Source of the DNA: Bacillota bacterium
GTDB lineage: Bacteria; Bacillota; Sulfobacillia; Symbiobacteriales; ZC4RG38
Assembly (NCBI GenBank): GCA_021890795.1
Contig: JAKKUO010000018.1
Coordinates: forward strand, 1-40,329
Direction: 5' to 3'
DNA: 40,329 nt
In this document: one piece after another, positions 1-6,158 of the stretch
Numbering within the stretch: the stretch's first letter is position 1
How the letters are laid out: every line of letters begins with the position of its first letter
The notes under the pieces: model-generated
The model's input: the letters and a program-made list of their open reading frames with translations, nothing else
Databases searched by the model: none
Told to the model about the DNA's origin: nothing
Made by a program: the position numbers and the translations under genes

Positions 1-31
1 TGGCTCACTTTTAAGGGATCACTTGGCTCAC
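1..31. mobile_element. Possible insertion-sequence terminal repeats (IS21-like) at window edge
   Basis: The octamer TGGCTCAC occurs twice, at 1-8 and 24-31, and the first copy continues into CTTTTAAG. Repeated TGGCTCA-TTTT blocks are typical of the multiple terminal repeats of IS21-family elements. No transposase gene is visible because the window begins here, so this may be only a remnant or the right end of an element lying to the left. Confidence 0.3.
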
Positions 32-112
32 CTTCTGTTGATCAAACACACCCTGGCCCCAGGTGGAAATTTGGGTTATAACCAATCTAGAGATGAAAGG
101 TTTTCGGAGTGC

Positions 113-160
113 GGACGAGGAGGCAGACCACGGACTGAGGGGCACGGACGAGGAGGCAGA
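113..160 (+). repeat. Direct repeat duplicating a ribosome-binding-site region
   Basis: The 15-mer GGACGAGGAGGCAGA is present at 113-127 and again at 146-160, a period of 33 bp. The second copy supplies the AGGAGG used by the gene starting at 166. A TATAAC-like -10 lies at 77-82 without a convincing -35 element. Confidence 0.7.
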
Positions 161-165
161 GGGCC

Positions 166-861
166 ATGGCTTTGGTTGCATCGGCGGTGACGGCTCTGCT
201 TTCGCTGGTACTGGCCTGGCGCCTGGGGAAGCGGTACGGGCAGCGCCGGTCGCTGCACTCCCTCTTCTACGCCCTGGGGCTGGCTTTCGCCGCGGTGGCG
301 GCGGGGGCGGACTTCGTTGCCCGGGCGATGGGCCAGTGGCATCCCCTGGCCTTCCGGCTCTACTGGTTCAGCGCCGCCGGCCTCGTGGGGCTGTTGGGGA
401 TGGGCAGCGCCGCCTTGCTCGGCCGCCCGGCGGCCGAAGGCCGGGGCGGGGCCGCGGTGAGGTGGATAGCGAACGCAGCCCTGGCGATCCTGGCGGTGCT
501 GGTCCTCTGGCTGGCCGGGGCAGCGGCCACCTTCCCGGTGGATCCAGCGGTTCTCGGGCAGGTCGGGGAGATCGCCACCCGGGCACCGGAGGGGGTCAAG
601 GCTCCCTTTGTCCTCACCAGCAGCGTCGGGGCCACGGTGATCTTCCTCGGCGCCCTGTGGTCCTGGTGGCTCACCCGGCGCCACCCGGTGCTGCTCATCG
701 CCCTGGGGACGGTCTTCTTCTCCGCGGGCGGCCTGGCCGGCCGATTTGGCGGGGTGGCGGCCTTCTACGCCGCCCAGGCCCTGGGCAGCATCCTCCTCTA
801 CCTGGGTGTGGAGGGTTCCTTCAGCCGGCCGGCAGGCCGCGGCCCAGGGGTAGGCGGCTAA
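166..861 (+). CDS. Seven-helix integral membrane protein of unknown function
   Basis: The 231-residue product is almost entirely hydrophobic. Likely membrane segments lie near residues 3-18, 33-49, 62-84, 100-120, 148-168, 173-190 and 195-213. Basic loops follow the first helix (LGKRYGQRR) and precede the sixth (LTRRHP). The ATG at 166 has an AGGAGG about 8-9 bases upstream. No catalytic or ligand motif is recognisable. The size and helix count resemble small seven-helix sensor modules, but no signalling domain is attached. The gene stands alone, ends in a strong hairpin, and converges on a small minus-strand gene. I do not recognise the family. Confidence 0.75.
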   Translation: MALVASAVTALLSLVLAWRLGKRYGQRRSLHSLFYALGLAFAAVAAGADFVARAMGQWHPLAFRLYWFSAAGLVGLLGMGSAALLGRPAAEGRGGAAVRWIANAALAILAVLVLWLAGAAATFPVDPAVLGQVGEIATRAPEGVKAPFVLTSSVGATVIFLGALWSWWLTRRHPVLLIALGTVFFSAGGLAGRFGGVAAFYAAQALGSILLYLGVEGSFSRPAGRGPGVGG

Positions 862-862
862 G

Positions 863-892
863 GCGCCGCACTCCCTGCGGGGAGTGCGGCGC
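863..892. terminator. Strong hairpin after the membrane protein gene
   Basis: A perfect 13-bp stem (863-875 with 880-892) closes a 4-base loop two bases after the TAA stop. There is no immediate T-run, so it may be a factor-assisted or processing hairpin. It could serve both convergent genes. Confidence 0.6.
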
Positions 893-934
893 ATGCTATT
901 GCTCCGCCTCATTTTCGAAGGGGCAGGCTTCGTT

Positions 935-976
935 GAACGGGTGGGTCTAGTCGAAGAAGGGGTGGGTTTAGTCGAA
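935..976. repeat. Two tandem 21-bp units at a stop codon
   Basis: Units 935-955 and 956-976 differ at two positions (CGGG versus AGGGG context and TCTAG versus TTTAG). Read on the minus strand, each contains TTCGACTA(A/G), so each carries a stop codon. The TAA of the 109-residue gene is at 968-970 and a TAG lies in the next copy. Confidence 0.75.
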
Positions 977-1297
977 GGGGCGGGGCAGGGGAGCCGGACC
1001 CCGGAAAAGGGGCCGGGCGAAGCGGACGTCGATGGACTGTACCCCTTCCACCACCCCGGCATCCAGGCCGCAGACCACCGCGGGACGGCCTGACAGCCGG
1101 TTGAGGTTGACGGTGTGGCTGAAGAGGGTGGCCACCACCTGACCGCTCGAGCCGAGCAGCCGGTGGGTGCCCGGGAGGGGGATCCCAACCTCGGGAGCCG
1201 GCACCACGGTGCCGATCCGGCAGAGGGGAGGCGTGAACGGGTACCGGGGCCGCCGGGGCCAGGGGACACCCGGTGGAGTGCTGGGCGGCAGACGCAT
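968..1297 (-). CDS. Small hypothetical protein, 109 residues
   Basis: The ATG at 1297 is preceded by GGGAGGGAAAGGG, a strong ribosome binding site, which separates this frame from the many antisense frames in this GC-rich DNA. The N-terminal 35 residues are Pro/Arg rich. The remainder looks like a folded beta/alpha sequence (for example VGIPLPGTHRLLG, VVATLFSHTVNLNRL, and AVVCGLDAGVVEGVQSIDV). No known domain is recognised. It is transcribed away from the metG T-box leader, and a TTGACA on the minus strand (1411-1416) lies back-to-back with the metG -35. Its 3' end carries 21-bp tandem repeats containing the stop codon. The real start could be further inside, because the Pro-rich beginning is unusual. 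Confidence 0.5.
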   Translation of the reverse strand: MRLPPSTPPGVPWPRRPRYPFTPPLCRIGTVVPAPEVGIPLPGTHRLLGSSGQVVATLFSHTVNLNRLSGRPAVVCGLDAGVVEGVQSIDVRFARPLFRGPAPLPRPFD

Positions 1298-1410
1298 CCC
1301 TTTCCCTCCCGTTCCTGGGCAGGGTCCTGGTGTATGGTACGCTGCCGGAGGTGCTGGTGCCCGATCCCCGGTTCCTGGGGGGCTTGCGGAACCTACACTT
1401 TCGAATCGAC

Positions 1411-1448
1411 TGTCAACTCTTGACACCGGCCTTTTCCCTCGCTACAAT
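1411..1448 (+). promoter_or_regulatory. Consensus sigma-A promoter of the T-box/metG transcript, with palindromic -35
   Basis: TTGACA (1420-1425), a 17-base spacer and TACAAT (1443-1448) form a near-perfect housekeeping promoter. The -35 is half of a palindrome, TGTCAA-CTC-TTGACA (1411-1425), so a second -35 points the other way toward the 109-residue gene, although no good -10 was found for it. Confidence 0.85.
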
Positions 1449-1454
1449 TCCTCA

Positions 1455-1781
1455 CAACAGGCGATGACGGGGAGGAGTAGCGCCAGGAGGTGCCCCAGCG
1501 AGCCGGGGAGGGTGCGAGCCCGGCGGTGCCAAGCGGCGTGAAGATGGCCCCGGAGCTTCCGGTCGAAGGCTCTGCTCCGGACTTGCCCCGCAGCGGCGCG
1601 GGGACGGGGGCGGGCTGTGTAGGCCAGGACGGGTGGCCTCCGTTACCAGGGCCAGGGTATTGAGGGCCCGCTGCGGCCTGCGTACCCGCCGAGGCTTCCC
1701 GCCGCGAGGCGGGAGCGAACCAGGGTGGTACCACGGGAGCGTCTTGCCCCCGTCCCTGACCGGGACGGGGGCTTTGTGGTT
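1455..1781 (+). promoter_or_regulatory. T-box riboswitch (methionyl-tRNA sensing) upstream of metG
   Basis: The invariant T-box AGGGTGGTACCACGG is at 1722-1736, preceded by a stem III hairpin (CCCGCC/GGCGGG, 1698-1713). Stem I features are visible downstream of the promoter: GGGGAGGAGTA near 1469-1480, a GGGAGGGTGCGAGCCC segment near 1505-1521, and a specifier-type segment GTGAAG-ATG-GCC with the Met codon at 1544-1546. T-box leaders pair with uncharged tRNA through the specifier and the T-box bulge, and then prevent formation of the terminator. Here the terminator is the hairpin at 1746-1772. An ATG specifier fits the downstream gene, methionyl-tRNA synthetase. Confidence 0.9.
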
Positions 1782-1786
1782 TTTTC
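1746..1786 (+). terminator. T-box-controlled intrinsic terminator
   Basis: A perfect 11-bp GC stem (1746-1756 with 1762-1772, 5-base loop) is followed by TTTGTGGTTTTTT. The T-box sequence just upstream can pair with the bulged antiterminator region in the alternative fold. Confidence 0.9.
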
Positions 1787-1839
1787 CGGCCCTTGCCCAC
1801 GAGGCTCTTGCCCACGATGGAGGACGGGAGGGGAACCCG

Positions 1840-3426
1840 ATGGGGGAGCGGTTCTATATCACCACCCCGATCTATTACCCGAGCGACAACCTGCACCTCG
1901 GTCACGCCTACACCACGGTGGCGGCCGACGCCCTGGCCCGGTACTACCGACAGCGGGGGTACGAGACCTGGTTCCTGACCGGCACCGACGAGCACGGCCA
2001 GAGGATCGAGCGCAGGGCGGCGGAGGCCGGCAAGACCCCGAAGGAGTTCGTGGACGGGATTGTCGCTGGCATCCGGGAGCTGTGGCGGGAACTCCACATC
2101 TCCTGCGACGACTTCATCCGCACCTCCGAGCCCCGGCATGAGAAGGTGGTCCAGGCCATCTTCACCCGGCTCTACGAGCAGGGGGACATCTACAAGTCCG
2201 AGTACGTGGGCTGGTACTGCACCCCCTGCGAGACCTTCTGGCTGGAGTCCAAGCTGAAGGAGGGGCGGCTCTGCCCCGACTGCGGCCGGCCGGTAGAGCT
2301 GACCCGGGAGGAGAGCTACAAGTTCCGGCTCTCCAAGTACGAGGATCAGCTCCTCCGGTATATCGAGGAGCACCCGGACTTCATCCAGCCCGAGTCCCGG
2401 CGGAACGAGATGACCAACTTCATCAAGCAGGGGCTGGAGGACCTCGCCGTCACCCGGACCACCGTCAAGTGGGGCATCCCGGTGCCCTTTGACCCCAAGC
2501 ACACCATCTACGTCTGGCTCGACGCCCTCTCCAACTATATCTCGGCCCTGGGGTACGGGACCGAGGACGACACCCTCTTCCGGAAATTCTGGCCCGCGGA
2601 CGTGCACCTGATGGGCAAGGAGATCGTCCGGTTCCATGCGATCATCTGGCCCATCATCCTCCTGGCCCTGGGGCTGCCGCTGCCCAAGAAGGTCTTCGGC
2701 CACGGCTGGCTGCTGTACGGCAAGGCCGGGGAGAAGATGAGCAAGTCCCGGGGCAACGTGGTGGACCCCCGGGAGCTGATCCGGCGCTACGGGGTGGACG
2801 CGGTCCGGTACTACCTCCTCCGGGAGGTGCCCTTCGGGGCCGACGGCACCTACACCGAGGAGCAGCTGATCCTCCGCACCAACGTGGACCTGGCCAACGA
2901 CCTGGGCAACCTCCTGAGCCGCACCACCCAGATGATCAACAAGTTTGCCGGCGGCCGGGTGCCCGCGCCGGTCCCCGCCGTGGACGACGGGATCCTCCAG
3001 GCCGCGGTGGCCGAGGCCCTGGCGGGGATGACCGCGGCGATGGACCGGCTGGAGATCTCCGACGCCCTCGCCTCCCTGTGGAAGGCGGTGGCCCGGGCGA
3101 ACAAGTATATCGATGAGCAGGCGCCCTGGGCCCTGGCCCGGGACCCGGCCCAGGCGGACCGGCTGGCCACGGTGCTCTACAACCTGGCGGAGGCCCAGCG
3201 GATCCTGGCGGTCGCCCTGACCCCCTTCCTGGTGGAGACGCCGGAGAAGATCTGGGACCAGCTGGGGCTGGACCCGACGGGGGTCCGCACCCAGCCCTGG
3301 GAGGAGGCTGTCGCGTGGGGCGGCCTGCCGCCCGGGACGGCGATCCGCCGGGGGGCTCCCCTCTTCCCCCGCAACCCGATGCCCGGATCACGGCGGACTG
3401 GCCCGGCGCCAGCGGCGAACAGGTGA
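1840..3426 (+). CDS. metG: Methionyl-tRNA synthetase
   Basis: This enzyme charges tRNA-Met with methionine in the cytoplasm. The 528-residue product shows the class I signatures HLGH (19-22) and KMSKS (299-303). A zinc knuckle has two CxxC pairs (C127/C130 and C145/C148). The order catalytic core, stem-contact fold, alpha-helical anticodon domain follows. The ATG at 1840 is placed behind GGACGGGAGGGG. The frame stays open to 1633, but that stretch is the T-box RNA. The protein ends soon after the LFPR motif that closes the core and lacks the C-terminal EMAP/Trbp111 tRNA-binding domain found in many long bacterial forms. Its last about 16 residues fall in a tandem DNA repeat (3392-3499) and are probably not functional. 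A tRNA-Met gene follows. Confidence 0.97.
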   Translation: MGERFYITTPIYYPSDNLHLGHAYTTVAADALARYYRQRGYETWFLTGTDEHGQRIERRAAEAGKTPKEFVDGIVAGIRELWRELHISCDDFIRTSEPRHEKVVQAIFTRLYEQGDIYKSEYVGWYCTPCETFWLESKLKEGRLCPDCGRPVELTREESYKFRLSKYEDQLLRYIEEHPDFIQPESRRNEMTNFIKQGLEDLAVTRTTVKWGIPVPFDPKHTIYVWLDALSNYISALGYGTEDDTLFRKFWPADVHLMGKEIVRFHAIIWPIILLALGLPLPKKVFGHGWLLYGKAGEKMSKSRGNVVDPRELIRRYGVDAVRYYLLREVPFGADGTYTEEQLILRTNVDLANDLGNLLSRTTQMINKFAGGRVPAPVPAVDDGILQAAVAEALAGMTAAMDRLEISDALASLWKAVARANKYIDEQAPWALARDPAQADRLATVLYNLAEAQRILAVALTPFLVETPEKIWDQLGLDPTGVRTQPWEEAVAWGGLPPGTAIRRGAPLFPRNPMPGSRRTGPAPAANR

Positions 3427-3510
3427 AGGGAGGGTTGCCGGTGCGGGGCGGACCGGCTCCCGCAGCGGCGAACGGGTGAAGGAAGGGCTCCCGGCGCAGG
3501 GCGGCCCGGA
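3392..3510 (+). repeat. About 53-55 bp tandem repeat spanning the metG stop codon
   Basis: Copies begin with GGCGGAC/CC at 3392, 3447 and (partial) 3500, and share AGCGGCGAAC(A/G)GGTGAAGG(G/A)AGGG at 3411 and 3464. The metG TGA (3424-3426) lies inside copy 1, and the same GGTGAA is repeated in copy 2. Confidence 0.8.
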
Positions 3511-3728
3511 TCCCATGGACCGGCAGCGGGCTCGCCGCGGGTCCGGTACGCCCTGCGCCGGCTCGGCCACGTACGGAGGGAACTCCGTCGACCACGTACT
3601 GGGGGAACCCCGTTGATCGGAATCGTCGAGGGTGGTACAATTAGTTGCTGCCAGCGGCCGGTAGGGCGTCGACCGACGCGCCCCTGGGTGCCGGCGGCAG
3701 CAAGGCAAAGCCGGAAAAGGTTCCGGAT
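3427..3728 (+). other. Intergenic region between metG and tRNA-Met
   Basis: It holds the tandem repeat continuing from metG, a small perfect hairpin (ACGGAG-GGAA-CTCCGT, in the stretch around 3575-3590), the tRNA promoter, and a short leader. No open frame with a ribosome binding site is seen. Confidence 0.6.
3613..3641 (+). promoter_or_regulatory. Sigma-A promoter of the tRNA gene
   Basis: TTGATC (3613-3618), 17 bases, and TACAAT (3636-3641) place transcription start near 3648, about 80 bases before the mature tRNA 5' end. Confidence 0.75.
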
Positions 3729-3804
3729 GGCGGTGTAGCTCAGCTGGTAGAGCAAGCGGCTCATACCCGCTGTGTCGGGGGTTCGAGTCCCTCCACCGCC
3801 ACCA
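3729..3804 (+). tRNA. tRNA-Met (CAU anticodon), elongator type
   Basis: The 76-base cloverleaf is complete. It has a GGCGGTG/CACCGCC acceptor stem, a GCTC/GAGC D stem with loop AGCTGGTA, an AGCGG/CCGCT anticodon stem with loop CTCATAC (anticodon CAT), a 5-base variable loop, a T arm with TTCGAGT, and an encoded CCA. G1-C72 pairs normally, so it is not the initiator, which has a mismatch there. A CAT anticodon could also belong to tRNA-Ile2 read as lysidine. The position next to metG and its Met T-box favours methionine but does not prove it. Confidence 0.93.
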
Positions 3805-3824
3805 CAGGAGGCATGAACGGAAAG

Positions 3825-3897
3825 GGCGACCGGCCATGGGGCTGGTCGCCGCTGGGAGCGAACGGGGAGGTGCGGCCGTCCAGCCTGCACCTCCCCG
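3825..3897 (+). terminator. Two hairpins between tRNA-Met and the next gene
   Basis: Stem 1 is GGCGACC/GGTCGCC (3825-3831 with 3844-3850). Stem 2 is an 11-bp perfect stem (3863-3873 with 3887-3897) followed by ATTTGCG. Either could end tRNA transcription, but T-tracts are poor. Some read-through into the dehydrogenase gene is likely because no other promoter is evident for it. Confidence 0.5.
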
Positions 3898-3922
3898 ATT
3901 TGCGTACAAGGGAGGGTCCGGA

Positions 3923-4858
3923 ATGCACTGCCTGTTGGTCTACCACCCCCGGGAGGCCGAGACCTATCGGCGGCTGCTGGAGGCGGCGGGATACCCGGGG
4001 CCGATCCGGATCGCCCGGGACGCCCGGGAAGCGGTGGAACAGATCGGGGAGGCGGATATCCTCCTGGCCGGCCGGTTGCCCGACGAGGCGTGGCCCCACG
4101 CCCGCCGGCTCCGGTGGATCCAGTCCATGTGGGCGGGGGTGGAGCAGTGGCTCCGGGCTCCCCTGCCGGAGGGGGTATTGCTGACCCACATGGTCGGCCC
4201 CTTCGGCCCGCTGATGGCGGAGTACGTCTTTGCACACCTGCTGGCCCTGGGGCAGCACCTGGAGACTTACCGGCGGCAGCAGGCGGAGGCCCGGTGGGAG
4301 CGGCACAACCCCGAACCCCTCCGGGGGCGGACCCTGGCGGTGGCGGGGCTCGGGGCCATCGGCACCGAGATCGCCCGGGTAGGCCGGGCCTTCGGCATGC
4401 GGGTGGTGGGGCTGAGCCGATCCGGGAAGCCCCACCCCTTGGCGGAGGCGGTCTACACCCCGGACCAGATCGAGGCCTTCTGCGCCCAGGCCCAGGTGCT
4501 GGTCCTGGTGCTCCCCCACACCCCGGAGACCGAGGGGCTCTTCGGGGAGAAGGCCCTCTCGGCCCTGCCCCCCGGGGCGATCCTGGTCAACGTCGGCCGG
4601 GGCGCGATCCTGGACCACGACGCGCTGCTCCGGGCCCTGGAGAGTGGCCGGGTGCGCCACGCGGTGCTGGACGTCTTCCCCACCGAGCCCCTGCCGCCAG
4701 AAAGCCCCCTCTGGCGGCATCCCCGGGTGACCATCACCCCCCACGTGGCGGGCGTCAGCCTGCCCGAGGACGTGGTGGCGGCCTTCATGGACAACTACCG
4801 GCGGTACGTGGCCGGGGAGCCCCTGGTGGGGCTGGTAGACCGGCAGCGGGGGTACTGA
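3923..4858 (+). CDS. D-2-hydroxyacid dehydrogenase, NAD(P)-dependent
   Basis: This cytoplasmic 311-residue oxidoreductase interconverts a D-2-hydroxy acid and a 2-keto acid. The Rossmann loop GLGAIG is at 142-147. The catalytic trio is in its family positions: Arg226 (VGRGAI), Glu255 (PTEPL) and His274 (TPHVAG). The ATG at 3923 follows AAGGGAGGGTCCGGA. A longer in-frame start at 3836 lies within hairpin DNA and lacks a good site. The N-terminal substrate half is short and divergent, as in the glyoxylate/hydroxypyruvate reductase-like branch, so the substrate cannot be named. The gene converges on gapB across a hairpin at 4866-4915. Confidence 0.88.
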   Translation: MHCLLVYHPREAETYRRLLEAAGYPGPIRIARDAREAVEQIGEADILLAGRLPDEAWPHARRLRWIQSMWAGVEQWLRAPLPEGVLLTHMVGPFGPLMAEYVFAHLLALGQHLETYRRQQAEARWERHNPEPLRGRTLAVAGLGAIGTEIARVGRAFGMRVVGLSRSGKPHPLAEAVYTPDQIEAFCAQAQVLVLVLPHTPETEGLFGEKALSALPPGAILVNVGRGAILDHDALLRALESGRVRHAVLDVFPTEPLPPESPLWRHPRVTITPHVAGVSLPEDVVAAFMDNYRRYVAGEPLVGLVDRQRGY

Positions 4859-4865
4859 GAAAGGG

Positions 4866-4915
4866 CCCGGGCCTGACCGGAGGCCCCGCCGATGGGGCGG
4901 CCGACCAGGCCCGGG
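4866..4915. terminator. Bidirectional terminator hairpin between convergent genes
   Basis: A perfect 10-bp outer stem CCCGGGCCTG/CAGGCCCGGG (4866-4875 with 4906-4915) encloses GC-rich sequence that can fold further (CCCC...GGGG). It lies between the dehydrogenase (plus) and gapB (minus). Confidence 0.65.
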
Positions 4916-4918
4916 TCT

Positions 4919-4990
4919 CGGGTTTACCGGCAGCCTGATCCCCGGGGTTACCGGCAGCCCGGGCCCCGGGTTTACCCGGCGGCCACGGCT
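4919..4990. repeat. Three 24-bp tandem units at the gapB stop codon
   Basis: Units begin at 4919, 4943 and 4967, each starting CGGG(T/G)TTACC(C)GGC(A/G)GCC. On the minus strand each contains an in-frame TAA (4972-4974 used by gapB, then 4948-4950 and 4924-4926), spaced exactly 24 bases apart. Confidence 0.85.
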
Positions 4991-6003
4991 CCGGCGACCC
5001 CCACCCGGGCGATGTGGGCGCAGAGGTCCACCACCCGGGCGGAGTACCCCCACTCGTTGTCGTACCAGGCCACCACCTTGACCAGCCCCTCGGGCCCGGC
5101 CATGGTGGAGAGCCCGTCGACGATACAGGAGCGGCTGTCGCCAATATAATCGGAAGAGACCAGGGGCTCCTCGCTGTAGCCGATGATCCCCCGCATCTCC
5201 CCCTCCGCTGCAGCCCGGAGGACGGCGTTGACCTCGGCGGCGGTGGCGGGCCGGGCGAGGCGGAGCGTCAGGTCCACCACGGAGACGTCGGGGGTGGGTA
5301 CCCGGAGGGCAAAGCCGGTCAGCTTGCCCTGGAGTTCGGGCAGGACCAGCCCCACCGCCTGGGCCGCGCCGGTGGTGGTGGGGATGATGGAGAGGGTGGC
5401 CGCCCGGGCCCGGCGGAGATCCTTGTGGGGGTTGTCCACCAGGTTCTGATCGTTGGTGTAGGCGTGGACCGTGGTCATCAGCCCCCCGAGGATGCCGAAC
5501 TCCCGGTGGAGCACCTTGGCCAGAGGCGCCAGGGCGGTGGTGGTGCAGGAGGCGGCGCTGATCAGGTGGTGCCGCTCCGGGTTGTACGCCTCGTGGTTGA
5601 CCCCGTAGACCAGGGTGGCGTCGACCTCCCCCTTGGCTGGGGCGGTCACCACCACCTTGCGGGCGCCGGCGGCCAGATGCCCCCGGGCCCCCTCGCCGCC
5701 CCGGAACTTCCCAGTGGCCTCCACCACCAGGTCGACCCCCAGCTCCCGCCAGGGGAGGTTGGCGGGGGTCCGGTCGCTCACCAGCCGGATCCGGTGGCCT
5801 CCCACCACCAGGGCGTCGGCCTCCGCCGACACCGGCAGGTCGAACCGGCCGTGGACGGTGTCGTACCGCAGCAGGTGGGCCAGGGTTTCGGCGGGATAGG
5901 AGGCGTTGATGGCAACGACCTCCAGGTCCGGATGCCCCACCGCCTGGCGGCAGACCATCCGGCCGATGCGGCCAAAGCCGTTGATCCCGATCCGCAGCTT
6001 CAC
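4972..6003 (-). CDS. gapB: Glyceraldehyde-3-phosphate dehydrogenase, GapB-like
   Basis: The 343-residue enzyme interconverts glyceraldehyde-3-phosphate and 1,3-bisphosphoglycerate. INGFGRIGR opens the Rossmann fold, Cys153 is the nucleophile and His180 (TTVHAYTND) the base. The cofactor loop reads INASYPAETLAHLLRYDTVHG, as in Bacillus GapB, instead of the NDLTD-type loop of NAD-dependent GapA. This suggests an NADP-preferring, gluconeogenic role. The active-site motif is SCTTT rather than the nearly universal SCTTN, an unusual change at residue 156. A GTG start at 6003 follows GGGGAGGAG. Its stop lies in a 24-bp tandem repeat. The upstream AT-rich patch (6055-6100) probably holds the promoter, which I could not resolve. 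Confidence 0.95.
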   Translation of the reverse strand: MKLRIGINGFGRIGRMVCRQAVGHPDLEVVAINASYPAETLAHLLRYDTVHGRFDLPVSAEADALVVGGHRIRLVSDRTPANLPWRELGVDLVVEATGKFRGGEGARGHLAAGARKVVVTAPAKGEVDATLVYGVNHEAYNPERHHLISAASCTTTALAPLAKVLHREFGILGGLMTTVHAYTNDQNLVDNPHKDLRRARAATLSIIPTTTGAAQAVGLVLPELQGKLTGFALRVPTPDVSVVDLTLRLARPATAAEVNAVLRAAAEGEMRGIIGYSEEPLVSSDYIGDSRSCIVDGLSTMAGPEGLVKVVAWYDNEWGYSARVVDLCAHIARVGVAGAVAAG

Positions 6004-6118
6004 CGTGGCTCCTCCCCGTCGGTTTCTACCTACACCCTACCACGGGGCGAGCCATCGGTGTAATCGATATTTTTGTTTAATTCCATAGAAGCAGTTGATT
6101 GACATGACCAGGGAACCG

Positions 6119-6145
6119 GCAGGGGGGCGCTCGACGCCCCCCTGC
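6119..6145. terminator. Hairpin downstream of the DASS transporter gene
   Basis: A perfect 11-bp stem (6119-6129 with 6135-6145, loop CTCGA) lies just after the minus-strand stop at 6159. No T-run follows on that strand. It separates the transporter transcript from the gapB promoter region. Confidence 0.55.
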
Positions 6146-6158
6146 TCCGCGGGGAGGC

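Noticed and set aside
884-1093. A 69-codon plus-strand gene (MRRMLLLRLIFEGAGF...)
   Set aside because: It starts inside the terminator hairpin, has no ribosome site and lies opposite the 109-residue gene and its repeats.
3729-3804. Initiator tRNA-Met
   Set aside because: The first acceptor pair is a normal G-C and the anticodon stem lacks the three consecutive G-C pairs typical of initiators.
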